A stretch of DNA of 64,000 nucleotides from Notospermus geniculatus (Eukaryota; Nemertea; Pilidiophora; Heteronemertea; Lineidae): the NCBI GenBank assembly GCA_002633025.1, contig NMRB01000001.1:824210-888209 (forward strand). The letters are read 5' to 3'. Under the pieces are notes generated by a model. That model had not been told where the DNA came from and did no database searches. It worked only from the letters and a program-made list of their open reading frames with translations. Each line of letters opens with the position of its first letter. Positions within the stretch are counted from its first letter, which is position 1. Of the stretch, positions 23,567-35,935 are shown in pieces. The position numbers and the translations under genes were made by a program.

Positions 23567-24003
23567 ATTGCATAATGATAATAAACGGGAAGTCGACTGC
23601 CAGAATCTTGCAAATTTTCGACTCCAACCGGGGTCTTCTTCAGGCTGGCACTTTCAAGTCGAGCTACCAGAAGTGTAAATTTTTTTGCATATTGATACGT
23701 GACAACCTAGTACAGACCTCTGAGAAAGTCACCCTGTGTGTAGGCTATCTGGACGGATGACATGCAGTGTAGGTACATTCTATGTATTGTGATTGTGGAT
23801 ACCGTATATATTCGTGATAAGTGCAGTACCATAGCCTCAAGATTTTTTATTATATAGCTAATCTGGACGCAGATGGAACCATTACAGACTACTATACATG
23901 TATTCTGATAATTTATATCCAAAACAAAGAGCGACACACAAAATAAGAAAAGTCGTCTCGGACACGTGCAAATATTCGACCACAACCGGGGTCTTCCTCA
24001 CGC
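23567..24003 (+). repeat. Interspersed repeat copies 2 (23567-23675) and 3 (23928-24003)
   Basis: Both contain GAAGTCG or AAGTCGTC, then TTTCGACTCCAACCGGGGTC or ATTCGACCACAACCGGGGTC, then TTCTTCAGG or TTCCTCA. They lie on the same strand as copies 1, 4 and 5. Copy 2 is bracketed by a diverged direct repeat (TCTGGCAGTCGACTT and TCTGGTAGCTCGACTT on the minus strand). Confidence 0.7.
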
Positions 24004-24312
24004 ACTATCTTGTAGAGATTACAGAAAAGACAATATGTACTTTGATAATTTATACTTTATCTTACGGTGATTTTCAGGATTTTCCAGCCCGATTCCTCTC
24101 AACTGATTCCTCTAAATCGACATGGCCGCCTACAGAGAAACGATGCACGAGCTGAGATGTGCACGAACTTCACTAGAGGCATAAAAAAGTCTGTGCTTCT
24201 TCCATACCGGAGTGATGTGTCATATTGGCTACATAAATTTTACACTTGCGGGCTTACTCGCTACTATTTTGCAACTGCCGTAGCAATGGCATTCAGGTGG
24301 TCGACTTTGGTT

Positions 24313-27300
24313 TTACCAGTTTGATTCACGAATGTCAAAAACTTTGTTTTCGAATCCAAGATGACCTTTCTTTGGTCCTTTCATCTGGGGCTCCACGTTC
24401 ACATTCGCCTTCTTTTTCCACTCATGAATAATCGGCTGGACCTTGTCAGCGTCTTTCTTGCAACAATTCCTTGCGATGTGACCAAAGACGTCGCCTAAGA
24501 ATGCCCCTATTTCCAGTAATGTAATGAAGGAGGCGCCGAGCCAAAGACCAACCAGTCCACCAAAGTCGCTCAACAACTTGTCGATCTGTAAAAGAAAGGT
24601 ACCAGAATCATGGAGTTGAGTTAGGACGATAAAAAACTGGGCTCTGCTGGTCTGATTTTCCATCTTGTCCACGGGACGCATTTGTTGCACCGGCAAAAAA
24701 ACATCATCGTTACATCTTACTAAGGAGACACATCCCGGGTGCTACACATGTAACTGTTCATCCCTGCCCAGTTCATGAAAGTTTGGCTCGCATACCACTA
24801 GCCGCCATCTGTGAGACACAGATTTGGTACCCGATCTCACCGCTATTGCTATCACTATTAGCCGTTAGTGTTTTGTAGAACAGGTGTCCCAATCTAAGAG
24901 ACATTAGTCTAAGACAGTTAGAGTATTACCGGGTATGATTCCGAAGTTACCACGTTTTCGTAATTCAGTTCTTCGTAGTAAATCGTTAACTTGACAATGT
25001 TCTCGTCGCTGTAAAAATACGGTGATGTGATGTTAGAGACAATCCAATCCTGCCTTAAGTAAGTTGTATTGTTTCCTTGTTAACACCCGTTATCGATATT
25101 TTGAAAATGAACCTCGATGGACCCAGAGTGAATATTCCCTGCTATAGCTGAATCACGCCGGTTCCTCTGTGAAAGGGAACGACAAGATGGAAACACAATC
25201 AGCGATTGCGTTTGAACACTATGTTCTCGAAATTGAAGTGTGCTCAATGAACAGTAAAATGACCTACAAATCTTTACTGCGTGTCTTCATTTCGCCCCCA
25301 GTCTCTACCAATTTCTTCATGAGGATGCCCTAAGGAAAAGCAATGTAACATTACTACACATCTGCAACTAAAGGAACTGTAAATTCTCCCACGATTTGTA
25401 GAACACCATAAAGAAAGCAAAAAGAAATGATGGCTAACCATTTGGCAGTAAGAGAATCATAAACACGTTGGCTTACCAGGTTTCCTTGGCGTTGTCAACG
25501 TTGCATCTAGTGGGCATAAGTACATGTACACGTACCACCTGAAGATGGCTAGCCGTCAGTGTCACATAACTAACACGAGAGAGCATAATGAGCATTTTAA
25601 GCAAAAATCAGCCCGTTAAAACAACCTGTGACCTACCTTATAATGTTTAGCAGGGAAAGCGGCTGTTGATATACTTGTTTGATAATAGGTTGTCCTGAAA
25701 TTAAGAATAGAAAAAAAGTCATTGCATTTATCTGAATGTTTTCATACAACTTTTTGTATCTAGTATATTTGAAAGATGAAGAGGAAAAGTAGACTAAGCT
25801 TGCTGTGACAGATACTTCACACTTTGATGTGTGTGCCAACTGTATGGTGCATCAAAATGTCTGTACATGTAGGTACACTGTAATACACTGGTCGGTGGTT
25901 CCATCAATCGTAGTAACTTGCAGCTTCCATGTTACTATTGTTAAGAAAATTGATGTGCTGAGTGAACCAGGCTGTCCCTTATATGAATGATGAGTACGGA
26001 GATCAGTTATAATATAGGTGACTGTATGAACATCGAACCTGTTTTGCAGATTTAAGTCATTGGATGTCTTCATCGTACTTACGAGCATGACGGTGGGCAG
26101 TTACACTTAAGAGTTCCGTTTCTGTATCGGTTTTTGACTTCTTTTGTGCAACGAGCCATTGCTGGAAGATATGAAACAATTGTTAACGTCGGTATTTTGA
26201 ACGCTCGAAGAGCCAGGCAGAAACTTGCCTTTGCAATATTTGGGATGCCATTTGTACAGTAAGTCACAAGGAATTGTTTTGAACAAATGTGCGCCTGTCC
26301 GTTATGCAAAAAAAGTCTTGAAAAGAGGGAAAAAGGCAGTACTTGTGTGTTCCGTGTTGTTGACCTCGCATATACTCGGACACACTTTGAACTCCTTTCG
26401 CGGGGGAGGGATTTCTGGCAAAGCACAGCCGCACTTCAGGAACACAGAGTTCTGGAGGCAGTCTTTTTGACAGGCGATAACTGAGTAGTCGACATGGAAT
26501 TCCTTCGAATAGAGAGTTTTAAATCCACTGTTGTCCTTGCACTTGCCATGGGGAGCTGGTAACCTTTTTACGAGTCTCTGAAATTCGAAGGGGAGAATGG
26601 ATTTATAAACATTTTATGTATTGTCCAAAGAACGAGGAAGCACAAAAATTGACACACAAAATGATGAATATCAAGAAGTCAATTTCCAGAAACTTGCGAA
26701 TTTTCGACCCCAAGCGGGGTCTTCCTCAGGCACTTTTCACTGAGTTGGAGAGACCAGAAAAAGGCTTTTCTGGTCTTCCAACTGAAAAGTGCCTGAGGAA
26801 GACCCCGGTTGGGGTCGAAAATTTGCAAGTTTCTGGAAGTTGACTTCTTACATGAATGTAAGTTGTCAGTACATTTACATCAAAGATCAAAATTATGACG
26901 CCCGCACTCTGACAAATGACAACACAATCATCATCAGGCAGCCGCCGTGAAAGCAACTGATGTTGGTGGTCGGGCTGATTGATTCGGTCTTGCTTTGTTC
27001 TTCTTCAACAGGTCAGACCCTCGCCAGTGCAAAACTAAACTGTTGATAAAGGCCAAATACCTGTCTAAGTCCGACCATCGTACTGGCGCCAGGGGAGACA
27101 ACGAATCCCTCATCCTCGGGGAAGGGCATGTCTCTTGGGTCGTGTATCACCACCCTCACGCCAGCCTCAGGAGTAAGACTCTGGATGTATTCATACTGTT
27201 CGATGTTGATCATAAGGCTTAGACCTGAAGAAGCAATTGGAGGGTGGGTCATCTGCGATCATCATGTCACTGACACTATTTTGTTATGGATTTGTTGTGT

Positions 27301-29743
27301 TTTCAAAGATAGTGTGCATCATTCCCATGCACCTGGTCATGGGCCATGCACTGTTGCTGTAATTTCGATATCATTTTGCCCTGTTAGCGTATCCAAAGAA
27401 CACTGACGATGCACGATGACGACAGTGTGGTGCTGCTAGCCAGGAGAAGTCCGTGCACAAATCTGAGGGTGGGATTTACATCCGACGGTACTCTCTCTCG
27501 CCCCACACGAGGCTAGCGCAACTCGTACAATACACCACGTACTTGCCATGGGCCCTGTTGAACCCGTCTTCAATGGGGAATGTGTTGAGTTTTCACTCTT
27601 TGACAGGATTGAGTTGATGGTCCAACAATTGCCATATTTGAAGTTGAAGAATTGTGTGAAATTTCTGAAAGCAATGGGGCATTTTGATCGGGTGAAAAGT
27701 TTGATATTGCAGGAATAGTACTGAGGAAGCATTGTGTAACGAACCTTCCAGTCCATAGGCCTACCACAAAAAAACAATTGCACTACTGTAGGGTGATTGC
27801 CAAAAGCGTGAGACTTCAAAACTGACTGCATGCTGCACGCGGGTTAACCGCAAAGTTTAAAAGGTATGAAAAACGACATTTATTATTGGAGCTGGCCGGG
27901 TTGATAAAGATCAGGGGCCATATGCATAAAACATCTTAAGTATAAGACTTTCCTTATCTTTTGTTTGGAACAATAGTTTAAGGGAAATTTTACACTTAAG
28001 ATGTTTTATGCATACGGCCCCTGCCGCCGATAGCCACCAACCAAAAGTACTTTGGGTATTTCTGTGCGGTTGGCCCAGAGGTGTAAACGATACCCTCCGA
28101 TGGATAGCACGAAGGAAACCATGGATTCCCCCTCCCCATTTGAAAGAGGGCACAGGGGATTTCGTTTTTTTTCACTCACTTGGGGGAGCACGGATATCCC
28201 TGCCACTTGCAGCAAATCATGAAGTCCTCAAGTTGGTGGGCGATGGCATCTTTAGTAGCTTCTGGAAGCGTGGCGGCCAAATCGGTGAACTTTGCCTGGT
28301 ATTTGTACATCGAATCCATGGTTCCGTAAAACTTCTCTTCCTTTTCTTCGTCCATTTTCTTAAATGCACTCCACTGGTGATATTCTTCTGCAAATACGAT
28401 AGCTATACATTGGCAAAGTATGTCTTAGGATTCGTGAGTTCGTTTCCCACAGAGATGCGTCCAATTTGATCGTCGCCTCCATCTGGCATTGATACTCACT
28501 GTACAGGCTCTTTAAGAGCTCCTGGAACTCTTTAGTTTTTAGAGTGTTGTGTTTTAGGGTGAACAGAGGTTTATTGAAAACAGAGAATGCTGTAAACCAC
28601 AGTTTTTGATTTGTAAACTGTGGTTTAGGCTAAACCATGGTTTACTCGAAACCATGGTTTACGATCCTAAACTATGGTTTAGATCTGCCGAAATGGACGT
28701 TTTTCTCTAAACCATGGTTTACGGTGTCCTAAACCTTGGTTTAGGGATCGTAAACCATGGATTAGGCCGGAAGGGACAATCGGCTTGCCATATTCAGAGA
28801 CTTTCGAACACAACTGTCCAACCTTCATTGCCACGAGGCGGGCCGTGGGTAGCCCTCTGTACATAAATAGTATACATGTAGAGGACTAATCACGTAACAC
28901 CGACTTGATTTAAAAAGGTCTTGTCAGTGAATGAAGCCGATTAGGTAAATCATCATTGTTTAAAATGCGTGGTGTGTCACTTGTTTGCTGTGTTTTAATG
29001 CGAAGGTTTCGAGGCCTCAATTGCACATGGTGTCCTCTAAAATATCGTGAAATTTATCGTGAAATATTGCATCAATATTTATCGTGAAATATCGTGAAAT
29101 GTAACATTGCATCAGTCTATAGTACCGGTATATTCATAAAATCGGTAACTGGCGTGAAAATCACAAGCGCGCGGCTTGAGGCACGTTATAGGCCTGCCAA
29201 AAGAGTTACGAATTTTTAGTTTTACGGACTATTTAAATATAACGCTCATATACCTGTAGTTGTTTCGCTACCAGGAGTAGTAGTTTCGTCACTGTCACCT
29301 TCTTTAGTTTCTCCTGATTGAGGAGCGGCCTTGTTGTCTTCTTCGTGTTTTTCGTACATCATGCTTTTCGTCTTGTTGATTTCATCAATTCCTATCTTCT
29401 CGATAATCTCCGGAAACTTCGGCAACTGACGCATGCGAATAGGGTTCAAATTGCAGATCGTAACAGCCGGAAAATTAAGAACAGGAGAAAACTCCAAGTT
29501 GATGTTAACTTCCGATGGGTAATTGAAGTACTGTTTACATATGGATACCGTGTACGTAACAAACATAGCAAGCGCGAACAAGAATGTTGCACACCAAGCA
29601 CACTTCGTGAATAACGACGAACTTTTGTACATACGCGTGAGGGGTACAACACTGCTGTCTGACAGGAATGCAGCAGCCTTTGTGGAAACCGTTTGCTCGT
29701 CCTCTGCCTTCTTCGCCTCCGCTGCTTTCTCCAACGGATCCAT
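24313..29743 (-). CDS. DEG/ENaC-family sodium channel subunit, complete, 10 coding exons
   Basis: Exons (minus): 29743-29254, 28387-28180, 27664-27543, 27224-27061, 26577-26376, 26161-26083, 25694-25637, 25329-25268, 25008-24930, 24585-24313. Phases agree throughout; 1737 nt, 578 aa. TM1 is about 48-68, followed by the family motif FPAVTICNLNPIR (91-103). The extracellular loop has the cysteine-rich blocks CKWQGYPCSPK, YGNCWTINS, GLSLMINIEQYEY-type sequence with GVRVVIHDPRDMPFPEDEG, KCGCALPEI and CNCPPSC. TM2 is about 498-520 with the selectivity motif G-A-S at 505-507 (GLWLGASFITLLEI). Members form trimeric amiloride-sensitive Na+ channels gated by acid, peptides or force; the ligand here is unknown. 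The usual His-Gly gating motif before TM1 is not visible. The GTATAT donor at 26375 is the weakest junction. Confidence 0.9.
26648..26850. repeat. Interspersed repeat copy 4, head-to-head inverted pair
   Basis: Left arm: GACACACAAAATGATGAAT, AAGAAGTCAATTTCCAGAAA, then the CGACCCCAAGCGGGGTC stem and CTCAGGCACTTTTC. The right arm is its near-perfect reverse complement, meeting at a GGCTTTTCTGGTC centre. It lies in a DEG/ENaC intron. The right arm read on the plus strand gives CCTGAGGAAGACCCCGG followed by the stem partner and GAAAATTTGC. Confidence 0.8.
27912..28023. mobile_element. Hairpin MITE, CAGGGG..TATGCATAAAACATC family, copy 2
   Basis: Same element as 7202-7315, including the loop word TTTGTTTGGAACAATAGTTT and arms TATGCATAAAACATCTTAAG. 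It lies in a DEG/ENaC intron. Confidence 0.88.
28590..28770. repeat. Array of TAAACCATGGTTTA palindromes
   Basis: Near-identical 14-bp palindromes at 28631-28644, 28648-28661, 28668-28681, 28708-28721, 28730-28743 and 28751-28764, plus a stem-loop of the related TAAACCACAG/CTGTGGTTTA at about 28594-28625. Spacers are unequal (3 to 26 nt). It lies in the first intron of the DEG/ENaC gene. Confidence 0.85.
29043..29101. repeat. Irregular ATCGTGAAAT short repeats
   Basis: The decamer ATCGTGAAAT or close variants occurs about four times within 60 bp, in the first intron of the DEG/ENaC gene. Confidence 0.7.
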
Positions 29744-30000
29744 CCTCGATCCTTTGCAAAGAGTTATCCTCAGGCCTAGCTATTGTATTTCAGGCCTCAA
29801 CTGTAGCAAAGAAGAACTGGTACTTCTGCTGATCAGAAAATGGATTCAACCTAATGTTTATCCAGTTGATATTTAGTTGATCGATTCTAAAGAGGACTTT
29901 GAAAAGCGTTCCAAATAATATGTAAGTGAAGGAGTTATGTCGGCAAAACGTCTATCAGTGATTGAGTCCGTCCACTGGCTCATTGCACGTAAAAGAATAC

Positions 30001-30120
30001 AAAATTCAAAGCACTTTTCCCAAACGAAGTTGAAATGTACAAAATTCAAAGCACTTTTCCCAAACGAAGTTGAAATGTACAAAATTCAAAGCACTTTTCC
30101 CAAACGAAGTTGAAATGTAC
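30001..30120. repeat. 40-bp tandem repeat, three exact copies
   Basis: Units 30001-30040, 30041-30080 and 30081-30120 are identical, beginning AAAATTCAAAGCACTTTTCC. It lies about 260 bp upstream of the DEG/ENaC start codon. Confidence 0.95.
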
Positions 30121-31816
30121 AAACTAGACGAAACGAAGTCTGCTGGAGAATAAATACTCGTATGAGACTGGTCGATTTGGAATCACAAAAGTCCCCCTCT
30201 GTAACCTTCCTGGTGCTTTCGACGTAACACTAATCAGCAATCTTCTAATTGAGGCATTTATGAATACAGCACTAATGCTGCATTACGAACGACTTCCATT
30301 ATGATGACAATATTTTGTTTGTTTACCTTCAATAATTCTGGCAAAATATTTGCTCCCCCAATCTACCGGTAACATCATCGACCGTGATACTCAATGAAGC
30401 ACCCACATTGCTATGACGCCAGTAATCGCTAGCAGCGGCCATTTCCGGTTGTTCTTTGCTGATGTGTTGCAGATTATCGTCATACTTTGGGCGAGTCGTT
30501 TTGTGGGAAAAAACGTCACGTGAGTAACATATGAAAATTCGGTGTTGAACATTAACATATCGAATTACGAATTGCGAATATTTTATTGCACCGTACAGCA
30601 AAACAGTTTTACATTGTGGAAAGACAATAAACAAGTGCTTAGACAAGTGAAAACATGAGAGACAAAGCTGCAGAGAGTGCTGTGTTTTGGAAATGCAGAA
30701 GCAACTGCATAACTGGATAAATACCCAATTATTTGTGAATCACCAGAGACACAACAAAAAGAGAAGTTGGGACTTCTTGGATGACGAAAAGTTGTCATAG
30801 GTCGGCCTCCTCACATACCAAAAATAGATAAGTTTGCACATACTGATAGCCAAATTCATGAAAGGTCGAGCTCATTACTAAAGGACAAGTTCAAATCACA
30901 TTTTCCGCATTTATTTACGAAAAAAATTCAGAGAGCTACCTCAAGTTCTTCATATCCATTCGACTAGCATTGAGATTCCGAACGGAATATCAATGTCGTA
31001 TTTATCTAAAATCTTCCCCATTAATGAATAACATTGAGCATTAGGGGTAACTCACGCCGGAAGGAGTACATGTAGCATGTTCAATAGTTAGGCGCCATTA
31101 TGAGCAAAATACATCTGAGTATTAGCATTAGGCCTACACCACAGAGGATAAACACCTAAATAATGGCATTGTCGTGAATTTTGTGATAAAACACCGAATA
31201 TTGGTACAGATATGTAGATCATGGGATACTTCCTATTTCAAGAGGGCTGGCAAGCCCCAGGAGACGGCCATCTTGGATTTCAAAATGGCCACAGCGGTCG
31301 CCGCTCTCTTTGATCACCAGGTTTGCTTCACCGTCCTCGCCTCGTTTTCATAATCAACCTCTGTCGGCCAATGCGGATAATTAGTTGCTGTTATTTGTTC
31401 CATTAACAACGAAAACCAAATACGGTTGGTCAGGAAATCCAATGCCATCAACGGATATAAAAACACACACCTCAATAGAGATGATGAAGATTCACCTTGA
31501 TGATGCTTCCGTTGAAAAACAGACCAGTATATGGCAACTACCATCACTATTCATGTAGGACTTCTGGATGACTTCGCATCATCCGCTTTCGTTTCCTGTC
31601 ACTGATTGGCCAATGTTGCAACAAAAACACTATACTGGTATTAATTAGATAAACATGGCAGTTGGGGGGAGGAGGGGGAGCTAATCATCAGTAAAATTTG
31701 CAATCATTTTATTCACTAACCCTGAAAAATGTGGGAACAATTGAAAAGAAGTTCGAAAACGAGAGTCATGGTGGTGATTAGGTATAGAATTTTGTCGGGT
31801 TATTAGTCTCCTTTTC
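30121..31816. other. Intergenic; possible first exon at 30333-30442
   Basis: A minus-strand ATG at 30442 in the context GAAATGGCC opens MAAASDYWRHSNVGAS and runs 37 codons to a stop, with GTAGAT and GTAAAC donor-like sites near 30360 and 30326. A CACGTGA E-box-like site lies upstream at about 30517. No following exon could be linked, and the family is unknown. The rest of the stretch shows no gene. Confidence 0.25.
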
Positions 31817-33404
31817 CTAACCCTTACATGTACCTTTTAATCTAAAAAGCCTTCGGTAAGCTTCTTTGGCATCTTTACGGTACTTTTTACCACCGCCCAG
31901 AAAATAAAGGTAAAAATTCACGGAGAAGTTCACATTCCATAGTTCTGTTACCACTCTCCACTCTATGTTGTACCTCATTTTCCAATAAGGGTCAGTCATG
32001 TCGTACTTCTCCGCGAACTGAGGTAAGGTTAGAATGACGTCATGCAGCCTCATTGGTATAGAAAGTATGACGTAAGCTACTGCGACCAAGATGAGCATTC
32101 GGGTAAGGTGCCTCTCCTCGGAGGTGCTGGCACTATTATCCGCTGCCATCTTCTGTCTAGTTCTTGCCGCTTTCCTGACACTTCCAATTATGATAACATT
32201 ACAAGTGACGATGGTGGAGAAGGGTATGATTGTACCGATACACAGCATGATTGCTCCAACGAGCTGCTCCACCCACAGAGGGTCGGGATGATTCAAATAA
32301 ACTATTTCTAATCCTGTATTGTCATCTTTACTCAACGAATATGTGAAGAATAGACTGACGTTAAGAATGGCAGGAATAAAGAAGGTTATTGTGACTGCTT
32401 TCTTCGCCCTTGAAACTGTACACATGGTTTTCGCCTTCAGTGGAGATGATATTGCTATTGCCCTATCCACGCTCATGTAAGCAAGATAAAGTCCTGAAGC
32501 CGCCGCACCGGTGAAGGACCAGTACCAGAAAGCGCTAAAAGAAAGAGAGGGAGTATAGCCTAATGAAATCGGGCTCTCTCCAAAATCATTGGGCGTCAGA
32601 CAATATCTATGCTGATGGCAGCCAGCAAAGCATCAAAGCATCATACTAATCGCCTGTTTGGAGAGACTCGCGTGAAACGTAATACTAGCGTACCACTGGC
32701 GAAGTTTGGTCTGCGACAAGGGACGAATGAAAAAATCGTAGCTCTTCGTGGTCTATGTTCGCAGTGATTCTCTGGCTCCATGATCCTATGCGAAACACAT
32801 TAATGCTAGATATCGCAGCTTGTCGAGGGAATGTCGCAGACTTCAGATTCGCCCGTTGTCGTGGGAAAAAGTCGCCAGTGGGACACTAGTATGACAACAA
32901 TTTGCCTTGCTTGGTTCAACTCATGAGTGTGCATGGACTGCCGTATCTGAAGATACAAAATCCTACCAAATGAATGCCATAAGCCGACACTTTGTTCCGC
33001 CAAATTAGAGAGAGTATTTTTTATGAAATTCTAGGTAAAATTACTTACGCGACAAAATTGAAACGGTCCGAAATACCCGCACCCAAGCCGTGAACGACGA
33101 AAAAATGGTAGAAAGCTTGGGCTAAAAGACACAAGTTGTCCACCACAGCCAATGCACTCATGTACACACAAATGCTAATGTTTCTGTTGCTCTTCTTTGT
33201 TGTTATCAGCAATGAAGTCGTATTTCCAATGAATCCTAAAGGAATATAAATAGCTGGTGGCCACCTGACTAGGGCTACATGTACCATGACCATCTGTAGA
33301 AGGTAGTAGGCAGGACCAGTTGGGTTGTTCGCACTGACCGTCGTGGTGCAATTGAAACATTGCTCCATGGTAACAAAAGATTGGTGTCTCCGATTTCCAA
33401 GCAT
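31817..33404 (-). CDS. Class A GPCR, tandem copy A (intact, two exons)
   Basis: Exons 33404-33049 (phase 2, GTAAGT donor) and 32534-31817 (CTTTTAG acceptor) give 357 aa with no stop. Seven hydrophobic segments are visible. The N-terminus has NCTTT sequons. TM1 is GFIGNTTSLLITT, TM2 SALAVVDNLCLL, TM3 end SVDRAIAISSP (Asp-Arg-Ala instead of DRY), a long third loop with AARTRQKMAADN, TM6 LILVAVAYVILSIP (no CWxP), and TM7 NFSVNFYLYFL followed by GGGKKYRKD. The NFYLY ending is common in invertebrate peptide-receptor-like (FMRFamide-like) orphan receptors; ligand unknown. An MITE (32683-32891) sits in the intron. It is the only copy in the cluster complete within this sequence. Confidence 0.85.
32683..32891. 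mobile_element. MITE in intron of GPCR copy A
   Basis: Ends TACTAGCGTACCACTGGCGA and (reverse complement) TACTAGTGTCCCACTGGCGA. The same element lies in the opposite orientation at 41198-41412, between copies C and B. Confidence 0.8.
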
Positions 33405-33588
33405 AACGTAGATGATACCAGTGCACTTTTCAAAATAAACGATTCGACTCCATTGGTACGCAATTCATAACTGCAGGGCCTCGGATTGTAACTTTCTTGT
33501 TCTGTCTACCCGTCTTAGTTAGGTGGCTTATTTGTACTAAGTATCTACATTTAACTCCGATCAAAACCGAATTATGTTGTCGTCCAAG

Positions 33589-35935
33589 TCGACATGATAC
33601 TCCCGACGTATTTGTTGGTTGATATATCATTCACTATGAAATCAAACGTGTCAAATCATTAGAGCACGGTAAAATGGCCGTATTTATGCGTATTTAAGCA
33701 CATGGGCTTATAAACGAAAATCGCTTGTTTTAAGGTCTTCTTTCCGCCTTCGTTTCGCCCGATTATAAGCACAGGCGCTCCTGGAACAAAACCGCTTCTT
33801 TGGCGCCTTTTTCTGGCCAAGGATTTCGTCGGCTCATTCTATACAAACGATAATTTATTAGTCCATTGGTTGTGGTTGTCACTGCGATCGTTGTCCACGA
33901 TCGGCAAACTACGCCGCCGAGACTCGACGAGTAGGTCTACATGGCAATGTACATGTACATGTTGAATGTTTGATGCGAACTGTATGAGATACACTTATGG
34001 CTGTACGAGGTACATTAAAAAATGGATATTCTTTTTGGAATCACTGGTCACACCACTTTTTTCGAATTTAGGCAGACTGCGCTTATGTTCGAATTTTAGC
34101 GCACGTCGATTATAAGCGCAGTGTGCTAAAATTCGCATAACACTCGTAACTTACATTGCACAATTGGTTTTTGATCAAAATCAAAACACACTGCTGAACA
34201 ATCACGAAAATGAAGGGTGCAAAATTAGCAAAGTGAACAATGGATTCACCAATTCTTGGCGAAAAATCTAGCAGAATGAACTGCTAGTGGATTCACCAAT
34301 TTTGGCGAAAATTGGTGAACCACTGTTTATTTCTGCATTGACCTGGGGCCCAATATGAATGGACCCATACTGGTGATGCGTTCTGTATTTTTCAGCAGCA
34401 AAGACGATGAAGAAGAATATCACTGTTCTTTGTACGTAAATCAGTGTGAAGATGGACACTGTCCATTTGTAAATGGTTGTAACGTAAGTGGTAAATTAAA
34501 AAAAGGCAGTTGGGGCTATCATCAGGGAAATCTATACCTTATTTTTACCCCTTACCTTGGACAATGTTGGAACCGTTCTGAAGTCCAAGAAAGAGAAGTC
34601 ATGGTAGTAATTGAGATACATGTATAAAATTTCGGAGCATNGGGTCTTAAGCCAACCGTTTAAAAGTTAGCTGTACATCAGTTTCCAAGCCCCTGTACAA
34701 TGCTCTGATTTTGGTCCAATGATAAAGCCAGTACCCAAAATTCAAACGGCTGTATCTTCTAAACGCACCATTTGTGGAACTTAAGAATTGGGTTTTTGTG
34801 GTCAGAGGGGTGCAACCTAACCCACAAACCCCAAAAAGTTTTTGTACTCGAGATGCTGATTAAACCTCTCTGGGCTCCCTGACTAAAGTCGACGTGATAC
34901 TCCCGACGTATTTGTTGGTTGATATATCATTCACTATGAAATCAAACGTGTCAAATCATTAGAGCACGGTAAAATGGCCGTATTTATGCGTATTTAAGCA
35001 CATGGGCTTATAAACGAAAATCGCTTGTTTTAAGTACTTCTTTCCGCCTTCGTTTCGCCCGATTATAAGCACAGGCGCTCCTGGAACAAAACCGCTTCTT
35101 TGGCGCCTTTTTCTGGCCAAGGATTTCGTCGGCTCATTCTGTACAAACGATAATTAGTCCATTGGTTGTGGTTGTCACTGCGATCGTTGTCCACGATCGG
35201 CAAACTACCCGCGCCGCCGAAACTCGACGAGTAGGTCTACATGGTAATGTACATGTTGAATGTTTGATGCGAACTGTATGAGATACACTTATGGCTGTAC
35301 GAGGTACATTAAAAAATGGATATTCTTTTTGGAATCACTGGTCACACCACTTTTTTCGAATTTAGGCAGACTGCGCTTATGTTCGAATTTTAGCGCACGT
35401 CGATTATAAGCGCAGTGTGCTAAAATTCGCATAACACTCGTAGCTAACATTGCACAATTGGTTTTTGATCAAAATCAAAACACACTGCTGAACAATCACG
35501 AAAATGAAGGGTGCAAAATTAGCAAAGTGAACAATGGATTCACCAATTCTTGGCGAAAAATCTAGCAGAATGAACTGCTAGTGGATTCACCAATTTTGGC
35601 AAAAATTGGTGAACCACTGTTTATTTCTGCATTGACCTGCGGCCCAATATGAATGGACCCATACTGGTGATGCGTTCTGTATTTTTCAGCAGCAAAGACG
35701 ATGAAGAAGAATATCACTGTTCTTTGTACGTAAATCAGTGTGAAGATGGACACTGTCCATTTGTAAATGGTTGTAACGTAAGTGGTAAAATAAAAAAAGG
35801 CAGTTGGGGCTATCATCAGTGAAATCTATACCTTATTTTTACCCCTTACCTTGGACAATGTTGGAACCGTTCTGAAGTCCAAGAAAGAGAAGTCATGGTA
35901 GTAATTGAGATACATGTATAAAATTTCGGAGCATA
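33589..35935. repeat. Duplicated GPCR upstream flank (33589-34640 and 34889-35935)
   Basis: Two blocks of about 1.05 kb, nearly identical, starting GTCGAC(A/G)TGATACTCCCGA and ending AAATTTCGGAGCAT. A single N follows the first block at 34641. The 248-bp spacer is unrelated. Shorter diverged versions of the same flank occur upstream of the other receptor units at about 38640-39190, 40850-41600 and 43400-43960, so this is the 5' flank of the ancestral receptor unit. No coding sequence is supported within it. Confidence 0.85.

Noticed and set aside
28590-28770. CRISPR-like array
   Set aside because: The units are palindromes with irregular short spacers in an animal intron; there is no regular repeat-spacer pattern.
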